This document shows positions 26,140 to 35,818 of a stretch of 64,000 nt of DNA, one piece after another (the first letter of the stretch is position 1; each line of letters starts with the position of its first letter). The translations under genes were made by a program, and so were the position numbers. The notes below the pieces were generated by a model. The model worked only from the letters and a program-made list of their open reading frames with translations, was not told where the DNA came from and searched no databases. The DNA is from Brevibacterium sp. HMSC07C04 (GTDB lineage Bacteria > Actinomycetota > Actinomycetes > Actinomycetales > Brevibacteriaceae): the NCBI RefSeq assembly GCF_001815905.1, contig NZ_KV823261.1, positions 1 through 64,000 of the forward strand, read 5' to 3'.

Positions 26140-26904
26140 TCAGGCGTCAGGCAGAACAACAGTGAGGACCGCAGACTGTTTTCCGCTTGAGGGCCCAAAC
26201 TCGACTTCGAACCGTTCTGCAACAGCTTCCGCAATGGCTTCGGGCGACGTCGGCAGCGGGCCGCGGCGCTGCAGAAGGTGCGCCGCCACCAGGCCGCGCG
26301 TGTGCTTAGCCCAGTGCGACACGATTTTGCGCTGTCCGGCTGTCTCCTTGACGACATTGACAGCAACCGTGTTCTCCGGGATGCCGGGCCAGGGCCTGCG
26401 ATAGTTGCCCGAACGGCAGTCGAGGACCGGCGCATCGCCGAAGTGCTCGGCGAGAGGTTCCTGCAGAGCCTGCTTCCACAGTTTCGCCAGCGGACCCAGA
26501 TCGCCCAGTGAGGTCTTCATCGACAGACGGTAGGCGGGGATCCGATCGAGCGCGCCGACAATGCCGAAGAGAGCCGACGCAATGAACACTCGCTCGACCT
26601 TTTCGCGCGGAGCCTGCAGAACAGAAGGAACATCGAGGGCTTCGAACAGGACGCCGGTGTAGACCGTCAGCGCGTGCGCGGCAGGCTCAGTATCGAGGTC
26701 GATATTGCGGGCGACTTCACCGGCAATCCGTTCACCGACGCCCAACTGCTCCAGTGCATCCGGCGCGGCGCTGACTTTCTGCAGCTCGGCAAGCACCTCA
26801 CGCCTCGTTTCATTGAGTTCCGGCAGCGACAGAGACGACAGGTCGAGAGGCGCTCCGTCTTGCGCCGGTGTTTTGCCTTCGGACGGCGGCAGAAGAATGA
26901 ACAT
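26140..26904 (-). CDS. yaaA: YaaA-family peroxide-stress protein
   Basis: 254 aa from ATG 26904; ATG 26913 adds three residues. The N-terminus FILLPPSEGK is the family signature, and YTGVLFEALD, LSMKTSLG and the late VNVVKETAGQRKIVSHWAK block also match. In E. coli YaaA limits intracellular iron and DNA damage under peroxide and binds DNA. Here it faces rnpB divergently, so its promoter overlaps the rnpB promoter. It is convergent with the zinc-ribbon gene. Confidence 0.9.
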   Translation of the reverse strand: MFILLPPSEGKTPAQDGAPLDLSSLSLPELNETRREVLAELQKVSAAPDALEQLGVGERIAGEVARNIDLDTEPAAHALTVYTGVLFEALDVPSVLQAPREKVERVFIASALFGIVGALDRIPAYRLSMKTSLGDLGPLAKLWKQALQEPLAEHFGDAPVLDCRSGNYRRPWPGIPENTVAVNVVKETAGQRKIVSHWAKHTRGLVAAHLLQRRGPLPTSPEAIAEAVAERFEVEFGPSSGKQSAVLTVVLPDA

Positions 26905-26939
26905 GATGCTCATTCTAAAAGCCCGCACATATACACTTG

Positions 26940-27306
26940 GCCGAGGACAGGCCACCAGACGGTCGCGTTCGGACCGCGTGTCCGGCCGAGGAAAGTCCGG
27001 GCTCCGCAGAGCACGGTGGTGGCTAACAGCCACCCGGGGAAACCCGCGGGAAAGTGCCGCAGAAAGCTAAACCGCCAGCCTGCTGGTAAGGGTGAAAAGG
27101 TGGTGTAAGAGACCACCAGGGCCCGCGGTGACGCGGGCCGCTGGGTAAACCCCACCGGGAGCAAGATCGTGCAGACGGCCACACGGCTGCTCGTCGTGCC
27201 GTCGGGTGGATTGCTTGAGGCCTGCAGCAATGCAGGTCCTAGACAGATGACCGTCGCTTAGGCTTCGGCCTGAGAACAGAACCCGGCTTATCGGTGGCCT
27301 GTCCCC
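26940..27306 (+). ncRNA. rnpB: RNase P RNA, bacterial type A
   Basis: The catalytic RNA that trims tRNA 5' leaders. Conserved blocks are GAGGAAAGTCCGGGCTCC (26992 onward) in CR I, AGCAGGGTGCC-like features, and GACAGATGACCGTC near the 3' half. The terminal P1 helix is perfect: GGACAGGCCACC (26945-26956) pairs with GGTGGCCTGTCC (27293-27304). A TATACA hexamer lies at 26930-26935. The 3' end has a second partner at 27342-27352. Ends are approximate to a few bases. Confidence 0.95.
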
Positions 27307-27352
27307 ACCACGGTTTTCGCCTGCTGTCAGCGCTGCGCGCCGGTGGGGACAG
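27299..27352. terminator. Hairpin at the rnpB 3' end / ppgK end
   Basis: An 11-bp perfect inverted repeat, 27299-27309 with 27342-27352, lies between convergent rnpB and ppgK. It shares bases with the 3' strand of the RNase P P1 helix, so the two pairings are exclusive. No clear U-tract. Confidence 0.4.
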
Positions 27353-28202
27353 AAGCACCGTGCACTGCCGCGCCGATGATTCCGGCATCATTTTGCATCT
27401 TCGCCGGGGCAGCGGGCGTGCTGATATCGAGCAGGTGCAGCCAGTCGGCATGATCCTGCGAAACGCCTCCGCCGAAGACAAATGCATCCGGGTTGATGAG
27501 CTTTTCGATTTCCCTGCAGTAGCGGCTGAGCTTGGCCGCCCACGTGGGATAGTCCAGGCCGAGCCGCACTTTGGCACTGGCAGAGGCGCTCAGCTCCGCA
27601 TCTTCGCCGCCTATCTCAACGTGGCCCAGTTCGGTAAACGGCACCAGCCTGCCGCGCGTGAACAGCGCGGTTCCAATGCCAGTGCCCAGGGTCAGCATCA
27701 TGACGGTCCGGTCGTGCCAGCCTCGGCCAGCGCCGAAGGTCATTTCGGCAATGCCGGCTGCGTCCGCGTCGTTGAGAAACACACACGGCCGACCGAGAGC
27801 AGCGCCCATGGTCTGCTCGATGTTCGTGCCCAACCACGAATCGTCGAGGTTGAAAGCGAACGTGACAAGACCCCTCTTGACTACCCCGGGGAACGCGATG
27901 CCGACCGGGACAGGGAGCGTCGTCGACGTCTCGTCCGCAGATTCGGCTGCCGAGGCGCCGACGGGACTCTCTGCCAGCACTTCGGCTGCCGCACCGCAGA
28001 CTGCATTCGTGAGGGTTTCTGGGGTGGCGGGCTGTGGCGTCGGCACGACGACACGTTCGCCGATGACTCGCCCGCGTTCGAGGTCGACCAGTCCGGCCTT
28101 GATGGACGATCCGCCGATGTCAATGCCCAAAGCACAGGAGCGTGCTCCAGCCGAATCGTGCAGCTCGCCGCGGTCAGTCACGGCCGGCCACGAGTTCGAC
28201 AT
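27327..28202 (-). CDS. ppgK: Polyphosphate glucokinase
   Basis: 291 aa, ROK family. The phosphate site is [14 protein letters not shown], with [13 protein letters not shown] and [11 protein letters not shown] following. The ELGHVEIGG stretch is the usual PPGK form rather than a zinc-binding ROK motif. It phosphorylates glucose with polyphosphate, and often ATP. The start overlaps the map stop by 29 bases, so map and ppgK are one unit. It converges on rnpB. Confidence 0.92.
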   Translation of the reverse strand: MSNSWPAVTDRGELHDSAGARSCALGIDIGGSSIKAGLVDLERGRVIGERVVVPTPQPATPETLTNAVCGAAAEVLAESPVGASAAESADETSTTLPVPVGIAFPGVVKRGLVTFAFNLDDSWLGTNIEQTMGAALGRPCVFLNDADAAGIAEMTFGAGRGWHDRTVMMLTLGTGIGTALFTRGRLVPFTELGHVEIGGEDAELSASASAKVRLGLDYPTWAAKLSRYCREIEKLINPDAFVFGGGVSQDHADWLHLLDISTPAAPAKMQNDAGIIGAAVHGASVPTGAQR

Positions 28203-29070
28203 CGGGGAGCGTGAGGATTTCCGCGCCGTCTTCGGTGACCACGAGAGTGTGTTCGAACTGTGCGGAGCGGCGACGATCGGCTGTCACGATCGTCCAGCCG
28301 TCATCCCACTGTTCCCAATTGATGGTGCCCAGGTTGAGCATCGGCTCGATCGTGAAGATCATGCCCGGCTGGATTTCGTCCGCGTAGTTCGGCGCGGCGT
28401 CGTAGTGGGGGATGATGAGCCCGGAGTGGAATTCGCGTCCGACGCCGTGGCCGGTGTAGTCCCGGACAACTCCGTAGCCGAATCGCTTGGCGTATTTCTC
28501 AATGACGCGGCCGATGATGTTGAGCGACCGTCCGGGTTTGACGGTTTTTATGCCGCGCATGAGCGATTCGTGGGTTCTTTCGACCAACAGGCGAGACTCT
28601 TCGTCGACGTTGCCGGCCACAAAGGTGAAATTCGTGTCGCCGTGCATGCCGTTCTTGTACGCGGTGACATCGAGGTTCACAATGTCACCGTCTTGAATCA
28701 CGGTGGTGTCGGGGATGCCGTGGCAGATGACCTCATTGATCGAGGTGCACACCGACTTGGTGAAGCCCCTGTAGTCAAGAGTTGACGGGTAGGCGCCGTG
28801 GTCCAGAAGGTATTCGTGAACCACGACGTCGATTTCGTCAGTTGTGCGTCCGGGCTCAACGAGTTTGCCGCCCTCGGCCATGGCATTGGCCGCGATGCGA
28901 CCGGATTCGCGTACGAGCTCGATTTCTTCGGCCGTGTAGAAGTTGCTGCCGTTGCCCTCGTTCGGTTCGGCTTTTCCAACGTATTCGGGACGTTCAATGT
29001 GAGGCGGAACGGCGCGCATGGGCGCTACTGTTCCTTTTGTGAGAGTTCCAAGGGGCGCAGAATTCGTCAT
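28174..29070 (-). CDS. map: Methionine aminopeptidase, type I
   Basis: 298 aa. The N-terminal extension of about 45 aa is like mycobacterial MapB. The five metal ligands are present: Asp in [10 protein letters not shown], Asp in HGDTNF, His in GHGVGREFH, Glu in FTIEPML and Glu in QFEHTLVV. It removes the initiator Met from nascent proteins. A TACAAT hexamer (29080-29085) lies nine bases before the ATG, predicting a 2-3 base leader. Co-transcribed with ppgK. Confidence 0.94.
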   Translation of the reverse strand: MTNSAPLGTLTKGTVAPMRAVPPHIERPEYVGKAEPNEGNGSNFYTAEEIELVRESGRIAANAMAEGGKLVEPGRTTDEIDVVVHEYLLDHGAYPSTLDYRGFTKSVCTSINEVICHGIPDTTVIQDGDIVNLDVTAYKNGMHGDTNFTFVAGNVDEESRLLVERTHESLMRGIKTVKPGRSLNIIGRVIEKYAKRFGYGVVRDYTGHGVGREFHSGLIIPHYDAAPNYADEIQPGMIFTIEPMLNLGTINWEQWDDGWTIVTADRRRSAQFEHTLVVTEDGAEILTLPDVELVAGRD

Positions 29071-29117
29071 GATGACATCATTGTAGACAGCTAGAGTTGT
29101 ACCCAGGGAGGTGCGCT

Positions 29118-29300
29118 ATGTCGTACGAAGAAGATAAGTACTGGTTCAACACCAAGACCGGCCAGGTTGAAAAGGGACGCAAGAGCCCCTTTTGGAACCG
29201 CCTGGGACCCTATGACAGCGAAGCCGAGGCGCAGGCCGCCCTTGCCACTGCCAGCGAGCGCAACCGCAAATGGGAAGAAGACGACGAGGCCTGGCGCTGA
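29118..29300 (+). CDS. Short SPOR-like protein coupled to glnA2
   Basis: 60 aa from ATG 29118, with GGGAGG upstream. It contains YWFNTKTGQVEKG and RLGPYDSEAEAQAALA, resembling the end of an SPOR-type peptidoglycan-binding repeat, but it is too short for a full domain and has no signal peptide. Similar small proteins precede glnA2 in other actinobacteria. Its stop overlaps glnA2's ATG (TGATG). Function unknown; perhaps a cytosolic partner of GlnA2. Confidence 0.75.
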   Translation: MSYEEDKYWFNTKTGQVEKGRKSPFWNRLGPYDSEAEAQAALATASERNRKWEEDDEAWR

Positions 29301-30640
29301 TGGGCCTAACAAAGCAGCAGGAAGCGGTTCTTCGCGATGTCGACGACCGTGATGTCCGGTTTGTGCGCTTGTGGTTTCCGGACATTCTGGGCGGTTTGAA
29401 GTCCGTTGCGATCGTTCCCGACGAACTCGAGGGGGCGTTCACCGAAGGCATAGGCTTTGACGGTTCGGCACTCGAGGGCTTTTCGCGGGTCATTGAAGAC
29501 GACATGGTTCTTCGCCCCGACCCGTCAACCTATTCGCTGCTGCCGTGGCGCGGCGAAGCGGAGCCGACGGGCCGGATGTTCTGTGATGTGCTCACTCCCG
29601 ACGGAGAACCGGCTGCTTCCTATCCGCGCAATGTGCTGGCCCGCACTCTGGAGAAAGCTCGCGAGCGCGGCTTCACCTTTGTTGTGCATCCCGAAATGGA
29701 GTTCTACCTCTTCCGTTCGGCTGAACTGAGCGGCAAGGCCCCCGTGCCGGTCGACAGCGCCGGATATTTTGACCACGTCAACGGAGGCACCGCCAACGAC
29801 TTCCGGCGCAGTGCAGTGCAGATGCTCGAATCCATGGGCATTTCTGTGGAGTTCTCACATCACGAAGCCGGCCCCGGGCAGAACGAGATCGACCTGCGCT
29901 ACGCGGATGCGATGACCATGGCCGACAACGTCATGACGTTTAAGGCTGTTGTGAAAGAGGTCGCGATCTCCCGGGGCGTGCACGCCACGTTCATGCCCAA
30001 GCCGCTGGCTGATCAGCCCGGCAATGGGATGCACACGCATTTGTCGCTGTTCGAAGGCGAAGACAATGCATTCTTCGAAGCCGGCGCTGAATACCAGCTG
30101 TCGGCCACCGGCCGCCAGTTTGCGGCCGGCCTGCTGCACTACGCCCGTGATATCGCGGCGGTGACCAACCAGTACGTCAACTCCTACAAACGGCTGTGGA
30201 CCGGGCACGAAGCCCCCTCCTACATCAGCTGGGGCAAAACCGGGACAGCCCTTGTGAGGGTTCCGCAGTACAAGTCCGGCAAGGAATCGTCTGCGCGCAT
30301 CGAATACCGCGGCATGGATTCCTGCGCCAACCCCTATCTGGCCTATTCGGTGCTGTTGGCAGCGGGGCTCAAGGGCATTGAAGAGGGCATGGAGCTGCCA
30401 CCGGAAGTTGAAGACGACGTGTGGGATCTCAGCGGGCGCGAACGCAGCGCTATGGGCATTGAGCCTCTTCCGGCGAGCCTGTCGGAAGCCCTCCAGACCA
30501 TGGAGAACAGCGAACTTGTCGCCGACACCCTCGGCGAAGAGGTGTTCGACTTCTACCTGCGCGACAAAGCACGGGAATGGACGGAGTACCGCGCTCAGGT
30601 GACGGCCTACGAACTCGATGAGCTCTACACGAGAACATGA
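29300..30640 (+). CDS. glnA2: Glutamine synthetase-like protein GlnA2
   Basis: 446 aa, a class I GS fold. It shows EFYLFR, the GxxxxxNEIDLRY metal site, NGMHTHLSLF, and RIEYRGMDSCANPYLAY. It lacks the adenylylation Tyr loop (LYELP-type) that GlnA1 has, so GlnE should not regulate it. M. tuberculosis GlnA2 makes glutamine, while S. coelicolor GlnA2 is a gamma-glutamylpolyamine synthetase; which applies here is open. ATG 29300 overlaps the upstream stop, and glnE follows with a 4-base overlap. Confidence 0.9.
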   Translation: MGLTKQQEAVLRDVDDRDVRFVRLWFPDILGGLKSVAIVPDELEGAFTEGIGFDGSALEGFSRVIEDDMVLRPDPSTYSLLPWRGEAEPTGRMFCDVLTPDGEPAASYPRNVLARTLEKARERGFTFVVHPEMEFYLFRSAELSGKAPVPVDSAGYFDHVNGGTANDFRRSAVQMLESMGISVEFSHHEAGPGQNEIDLRYADAMTMADNVMTFKAVVKEVAISRGVHATFMPKPLADQPGNGMHTHLSLFEGEDNAFFEAGAEYQLSATGRQFAAGLLHYARDIAAVTNQYVNSYKRLWTGHEAPSYISWGKTGTALVRVPQYKSGKESSARIEYRGMDSCANPYLAYSVLLAAGLKGIEEGMELPPEVEDDVWDLSGRERSAMGIEPLPASLSEALQTMENSELVADTLGEEVFDFYLRDKAREWTEYRAQVTAYELDELYTRT

Positions 30641-33600
30641 TCCGGCGGTTCGATCTGGGCAGGCGGCAGGACCCCACTCGCACGCGGCGCGGAAAGTTCG
30701 ACGCTCGCTTTGAGCGCTTTCTCTCCCAGTTCTGTGAACTGACCGGGCTCGAAGGGCGCGAATCCGCGGTGCGGGAGTTCGCCCGGTTCACGGGTGACCC
30801 CGGTTCGGTTTCACTGGGTTTGGTGCGGGTTGCCGAAGCGGCAGCTGACAATGAGGTCGATCTCGGTGCGCTCCTGCGAGAGTCCCAACACCTTCTTGAC
30901 AGGCTCGTTCGCCTTGCGGGGAGTTCTGAAGCCTGTATTGACCACATTGTCCGGTGGCCCGACTCGCTGCGCCTGCTGGCCCGTGACGAAGACTTCCTGC
31001 GTTCTCAGCGCCGACGCGAGGTGCGCGGACGCATTGCCCGTTCGGTGTATGACGCCGATGGCCAACTGCTCTTAGGCGAAGACGGCAGAACAGCGCTGCG
31101 CCGGGCCTACCGGGACGAACTGATTCAGCTGACAGCCGCTGACCTCGGCAATCCGGAGCCGACCGCGGTCTACGACGCCGTCAGCAGGACGCTTACGGAA
31201 ATGGCCGAAGGAGCGCTCATAGCCGCCCACGACATCGCCGCGGCGGAGTCAATGCCCGACGGATGCGCTGAACTGTCCGTCATCGCCATGGGCAAATGCG
31301 GTGCCCGTGAACTCAACTACGTGTCCGACGTCGACGTAGTCTTCGCCTTCAGCCCCGGGCCCACAGCGGCAGGCGAAGAGGCCGAACGCGCCCGCAGCTG
31401 CGCCTCGTCAGCGGCCCTGCGGATCATTGACCTCATATCAGCCGCCGCCGCAGAGCCGGCCCTATGGGAAGTCGACGCAGCGCTGCGCCCGGAGGGCAAA
31501 GCGGGGGCCCTTGTGCGCACCGTTGACGAGTTCGAGAACTACTACAGCGAAATTGCCGAAAACTGGGAGTTTCAGGCGCTGTTCAAAGCCCGCCCGGTCG
31601 CCGGTTCGGAACAGCTGGGCCAGCAGTGGGCCGAGGCGTGTCTGCCGCAGGTGTGGAGTGCTGCCCATCGCGACGACTTCATCCCGGAAGTTCGCGCTAT
31701 GCGCCGCAGAGTTGTCGACCTCATTGATCGGTCCGAAGCTGACCGGCAGCTCAAGCTGGGGCCCGGCGGCCTGCGCGATGTTGAATTCTCCGCCCAGCTG
31801 CTCCAGTTGGTGCACGGCACAGAAGACCACGACATTCGAGAACCGAACACGCTCGAAGCGCTGCGCAGCCTAGAGCGCGGCGGCTACCTATCAGGAGAAG
31901 ACGCCGCTGTGCTGGAAGAGGCGTACTCGTTCATGCGGGTGGTTGAACATCGTCTGCAGATTCCGCGCATGCGACGGGCCGCTGTTCTTCCAGATAGTCC
32001 AGAGGATCTGCGGGAACTGGCTCGCATGGTCTACCCGACGGGAGACCGTTCCGAGCTTCGGCTCAAACGCGAGCGCGACGACTACTCCAGACGAGTGCGG
32101 GCTCTGCACGAACAGGTCTTCTACCGCCCGATTCTCGATGCGGCGGTTGGCAGCGGCGCCGTGAGATTGCTGCCGGAGAAGGCTGCTGAAAGCCGCCTGC
32201 GCGCTTTCGGCTTTGTCGATCCGCGGTCGGCTATGCGCCACATTCACGACCTCTCCGCCGGAGTCAGCCGGGCCTCCCGCGTGCACCGGCAGGTTCTGCC
32301 GGCCATGCTCAGCTGGCTGTCAGAAGGTGTGGATCCGGATTCGGGTCTGCTCGCCTACCGCAGGCTGTCAGAACAGCTCGGCACATCTACGTGGTACCTC
32401 AAGCTGCTGCGCGATTCCGGTCAGGGCGCAGAAGCTCTTGCCCGGGTGCTGTCGCTGTCGCAGTACGCCACATCACACATCATGCACTACCACGGCTCCG
32501 TGCGGTGGCTTGCCGACCAGGACATGCTTCAGCCGACTCCGCTTGAATCGCTGCGCCAGGAGATGTCGGAACTCGTCGGCCGGGGCAGGGGAGTGCCGGG
32601 CGTGCGCGCCGTCCACGGGCGAGAAAAGCTCAGAATCATCCTCGCGGACATTCTCGAGGTGATCCCCCGCAGTTCAGTTCCGCAGGCTCTGTCTGATGTG
32701 ATGAGTGCAGCTGTAGAAGCTGCCCTGCTGTCGGTGCGGCGTGAGCTCGACACTGAACACCGGCTGTACGACTATGATTTCGCGATAATCGCAATGGGTC
32801 GACTGGGAGGCAGGGAGATCGGCGTGTTCTCCGATGCCGACGTGTGCTTTGTCTACCGCCCGGCAAACACAATGGGCGATGACGACCGCGAGGCACTGGC
32901 CAAGCACGCCCGGCGGGTGGCACTCGGACTGACCTCCGCTCTCAAAAGCCCACAGCAGGACCCCGCCATCGAACTCGATGCCGACTTGCGGCCCGAGGGG
33001 CGCAGCGGCCCCTATGTGCGAACCCTCGAGTCCTACCGGCGCTACTACAGTGCGTGGAGTGAACCGTGGGAGGCCCAGGCTCTGCTGCGAGCCCGCCCGA
33101 TTGCCGGCGACGAAGAGCTCATGAACGACTATGTCGACATGATCAACCCCCTGCGCTATCCGGAGAGTCTGCCGCAGCGATCTGTTATGCAGGTGCGTCG
33201 GCTCAAAGCGCGCATGGAAGACGAACGACTGCCGCGGGGAGCTGACCGGCGTCAGCACGTCAAACTGGGAACCGGGGGACTGAGCGACGTCGAATGGACC
33301 GTGCAGCTCCTGCAGCTGCAGCACGGGGCTGAGTTCTCAGGACTGCGCACGACTTCGACCCTGCCGGCTCTGCGCACTGCCCGAGATGAAGGTCTCATCG
33401 GCGCTTCCGAGCACGAAATACTGAGAACCGCTTGGCTTATGGCAACGGAAGTGCGCAACGCCATCACGCTGCACCGCGGCAAACCCAGCGACAGTCTGCC
33501 CAGCGACATTCGCGAACTCGAAGCTGCGGCCAGGCTCATGGGATATCCGCAGGGCAGCGCACAGCAGCTCGTCGATGACTATCTGCGGGTGACGCGTTGG

Positions 33601-33651
33601 GCGCGCTCGACGATGGAAGTCATCTTCTACGGAGACGATCCGGCAGACTAG
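30637..33651 (+). CDS. glnE: Glutamine synthetase adenylyltransferase/deadenylase
   Basis: 1004 aa, full length for GlnE. Two nucleotidyltransferase domains are separated by a regulatory linker. The N-terminal deadenylase half has MGKCGARELNYVSDVD (about 210-226). The C-terminal adenylylase half has MGRLGGREIGVFSDAD (about 722-737). Each half has its own helical domain with GPGGLRDVEF or GTGGLSDVEW. It controls GlnA1 through Tyr-AMP. The overlap with glnA2 (ATGA) makes a glnA2-glnE operon; the target, glnA1, converges from the right. Confidence 0.95.
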   Translation: MIRRFDLGRRQDPTRTRRGKFDARFERFLSQFCELTGLEGRESAVREFARFTGDPGSVSLGLVRVAEAAADNEVDLGALLRESQHLLDRLVRLAGSSEACIDHIVRWPDSLRLLARDEDFLRSQRRREVRGRIARSVYDADGQLLLGEDGRTALRRAYRDELIQLTAADLGNPEPTAVYDAVSRTLTEMAEGALIAAHDIAAAESMPDGCAELSVIAMGKCGARELNYVSDVDVVFAFSPGPTAAGEEAERARSCASSAALRIIDLISAAAAEPALWEVDAALRPEGKAGALVRTVDEFENYYSEIAENWEFQALFKARPVAGSEQLGQQWAEACLPQVWSAAHRDDFIPEVRAMRRRVVDLIDRSEADRQLKLGPGGLRDVEFSAQLLQLVHGTEDHDIREPNTLEALRSLERGGYLSGEDAAVLEEAYSFMRVVEHRLQIPRMRRAAVLPDSPEDLRELARMVYPTGDRSELRLKRERDDYSRRVRALHEQVFYRPILDAAVGSGAVRLLPEKAAESRLRAFGFVDPRSAMRHIHDLSAGVSRASRVHRQVLPAMLSWLSEGVDPDSGLLAYRRLSEQLGTSTWYLKLLRDSGQGAEALARVLSLSQYATSHIMHYHGSVRWLADQDMLQPTPLESLRQEMSELVGRGRGVPGVRAVHGREKLRIILADILEVIPRSSVPQALSDVMSAAVEAALLSVRRELDTEHRLYDYDFAIIAMGRLGGREIGVFSDADVCFVYRPANTMGDDDREALAKHARRVALGLTSALKSPQQDPAIELDADLRPEGRSGPYVRTLESYRRYYSAWSEPWEAQALLRARPIAGDEELMNDYVDMINPLRYPESLPQRSVMQVRRLKARMEDERLPRGADRRQHVKLGTGGLSDVEWTVQLLQLQHGAEFSGLRTTSTLPALRTARDEGLIGASEHEILRTAWLMATEVRNAITLHRGKPSDSLPSDIRELEAAARLMGYPQGSAQQLVDDYLRVTRWARSTMEVIFYGDDPAD

Positions 33652-33670
33652 CAGTCGGATCGACCAGCAG

Positions 33671-33708
33671 AACGTCAAGGGCCCGGTTTCTGCCGGGCCC
33701 TTGACGTT
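33671..33708. terminator. Bidirectional terminator between glnE and glnA1
   Basis: A perfect 16-bp stem (33671-33686/33693-33708) with a 6-base loop, centred between the two convergent stop codons. Confidence 0.8.
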
Positions 33709-33720
33709 CAGCGATGAAGA

Positions 33721-35145
33721 TCAGAGATCAAAGTAGAGTTCGAATTCCGTCGGCGTCGGACGAAGACGCGCAACCTCGATTTCGTTTTCATACTTGTAGT
33801 CGATCCAGGTCTCGATGAGGTCCTGGGTGAAGACATCGCCTTCCATGAGGAACTCGTGGTCTTCTGCGAGAGCTTCGAGGGCGCTTTCGAGCGAGTTCGG
33901 CACCATCTTGATGTTCTCGGTTTCCTCCGGAGGAAGCTCGTAGAGATCCTTGTCAATCGGCTCCGGCGGTTCGATCCGGTTCTTGATCCCGTCGAGCCCT
34001 GCCATCAACTGAGCGGAGAATGACAGGTACGGGTTCGCCGATGGGTCGGGAGCTCGGAACTCGAGGCGCTTGGCCTTCGGCGAGGAACCGGTGATCGGAA
34101 TGCGGATGGCCGCAGAGCGGTTGCGGGCAGAGTACACCAGGTTGATCGGCGCCTCGAAACCGCGGACCAGACGGCGGTAGGAGTTCATGGTCGGGTTGGT
34201 GAACGCGAGAACAGCGCCGGCGTGCTCAATGAGTCCGCCGATGTACCAGCGAGCGAGATCCGACAGCCCAGCGTAGCCGGTTTCGTCGTAGAACAGCGGC
34301 TTGCCGTCCTTCCACAGCGACTGGTGGCAGTGCATACCAGCACCGGCGTCGCCCAGCAGCGGACGGGGCATGAACGTGGCGGTTTTGTTGTTTGCCGCGG
34401 CAACGTTCTTGATGACGTACTTGAAGTCCAGCAGCTGATCCCCGGCCTTCTTCAGCGTGTCGAACTTGTAGTTGATCTCCTGCTGACCCGCAGTCGCGGT
34501 TTCGTGGTGAGCCCGCTCCATTTCGAAGCCGATCTGCTCCAGCGTCAACGACATTTCGTCGCGGATGTCTGCGAACTTATCGCGCGGGGGAACGGGGAAG
34601 TAGCCGCTGGTGTGCGGGGTTTTGTAGCCGAGGTTGTGGCCGTCTTCCTTAGCTCCGGTGTTCCAAACGGCTTCGAGCGAGTCGATTTCGTAGAAGCTGG
34701 TGCGCGTCGAGTTTTCGTATCGGATCGAGTCAAAGAGGTAGAACTCTGCTTCGGCCCCAATGAAAGCCGTGTCGGCAATGCCCGTCGACTTCAGGTAGGC
34801 CTCGGCCTTTGCAGCAACCTGGCGGGGATCGCGCGAATAGGGCTCGTTCGTGAACGGGTCGACGATCGAGTGGATGACCACGAGGGTTTTGGCTTTGCGA
34901 AACGGATCGATGTAGGCGCTCGTCACGTCCGGAATGAGCTTCATGTCGGATTCGTGAATCGACTGGAAGCCGCGGATAGAAGAACCGTCGAAGAGCAGAC
35001 CCTCCTCAATCACATCTTCCGTGTATGCCTTGCCGGGAAGATTGAAGTGCTGTACTACGCCGGGAAGATCGCAGAATCGGATGTCGACGAAATCGATCTC
35101 GTTGTCGCGGATATACGAAACGAGCTCGCTTGCGGTGGAAAACAA
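33721..35145 (-). CDS. glnA1: Glutamine synthetase, type I-beta
   Basis: 474 aa from TTG 35145, which follows AGGAG by five bases and gives the standard length; upstream in-frame codons would add 19 non-homologous residues. It makes glutamine from glutamate, ammonia and ATP as a dodecamer. The adenylylation site is Tyr402 in [11 protein letters not shown], so GlnE can inactivate it. [19 protein letters not shown] and [10 protein letters not shown] hold active-site residues. A TAAAAT hexamer at 35201-35206 would give a leader of about 50 bases. No GlnR box was recognised. Confidence 0.96.
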   Translation of the reverse strand: MFSTASELVSYIRDNEIDFVDIRFCDLPGVVQHFNLPGKAYTEDVIEEGLLFDGSSIRGFQSIHESDMKLIPDVTSAYIDPFRKAKTLVVIHSIVDPFTNEPYSRDPRQVAAKAEAYLKSTGIADTAFIGAEAEFYLFDSIRYENSTRTSFYEIDSLEAVWNTGAKEDGHNLGYKTPHTSGYFPVPPRDKFADIRDEMSLTLEQIGFEMERAHHETATAGQQEINYKFDTLKKAGDQLLDFKYVIKNVAAANNKTATFMPRPLLGDAGAGMHCHQSLWKDGKPLFYDETGYAGLSDLARWYIGGLIEHAGAVLAFTNPTMNSYRRLVRGFEAPINLVYSARNRSAAIRIPITGSSPKAKRLEFRAPDPSANPYLSFSAQLMAGLDGIKNRIEPPEPIDKDLYELPPEETENIKMVPNSLESALEALAEDHEFLMEGDVFTQDLIETWIDYKYENEIEVARLRPTPTEFELYFDL

Positions 35146-35224
35146 CTTTTCTCCTGTATTGAGTCGTCGCGACGGTGCGGTGCTGGCCGCCGGTGTCTTC
35201 ATTTTAGCGGCTACACTCGTTTCC

Positions 35225-35659
35225 GTGTTCGACAGAGACAGTTTAGGTTCTTGGCTTCAGGGCCCGAAGCTCGAAGAGGGGACATACGCCGGCCAGCGTC
35301 TCGGGCTTCCCAAAACCGGGCCGGGATCAACCGCATCTTTGATTCGCAGGGTGGGAAGTCTCCTCATCGACTGGGCCCTGTGTGTTCTCATCGCGCAATG
35401 GCTTGCGCCTGATTTCATGTTTGCGCCGCACTTGATCTTCGTGATCGAATCGCTGCTGCTGCAGTCTCTGCTGGGATACACGGTCGGCCAGCGGATCTGC
35501 GGTGTGCGCATCATCAACCGCACAGGACGGCGCCCGAACCCGCTGCGTCTGCTCGTCCGGATCGCACTGCAGCTGCTCATCATTCCCGGTCTTCTGTACA
35601 ACCCTGACAATCGGGGACTGCATGACCTTGCAGCGGACACAGCGGTCGTGCGCATCTGA
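35225..35659 (+). CDS. RDD-family membrane protein
   Basis: 144 aa from GTG 35225. RDD domain with about three hydrophobic segments: [19 protein letters not shown], an aromatic second span, and a final [17 protein letters not shown]. The conserved RVGSLLID and C-terminal GLHDLAADT are typical. TACACT (35212-35217) ends seven bases before the start, so a leaderless mRNA is likely and the longer reading frame upstream is not used. It diverges from glnA1. Some RDD proteins work in cation/proton exchange; the function here is unknown. Confidence 0.85.
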   Translation: MFDRDSLGSWLQGPKLEEGTYAGQRLGLPKTGPGSTASLIRRVGSLLIDWALCVLIAQWLAPDFMFAPHLIFVIESLLLQSLLGYTVGQRICGVRIINRTGRRPNPLRLLVRIALQLLIIPGLLYNPDNRGLHDLAADTAVVRI

Positions 35660-35776
35660 CCAACACAAAACACTGAGCCCTGCTGCACCGGTCGTGGTCG
35701 CATGCCCACCCGTCCGCTTCTCGGACGAGCAATGCATTCGGTCGGCTGCGACCGCTGCGAAACGTGCGGGCATACA

Positions 35777-35804
35777 AAAGCGCCGACCTTCCGGTCGGCG
35801 CTTT
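35777..35804. terminator. Bidirectional terminator
   Basis: A perfect 12-bp stem (35777-35788/35793-35804) with a TTCC loop and A/T-rich flanks, between the convergent RDD and DUF4191 genes. Confidence 0.8.
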
Positions 35805-35818
35805 CAATGTGTTCAGAA

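Noticed and set aside
34222-35412. 396-codon plus-strand frame opposite glnA1
   Set aside because: Antisense shadow of glutamine synthetase; no motif.
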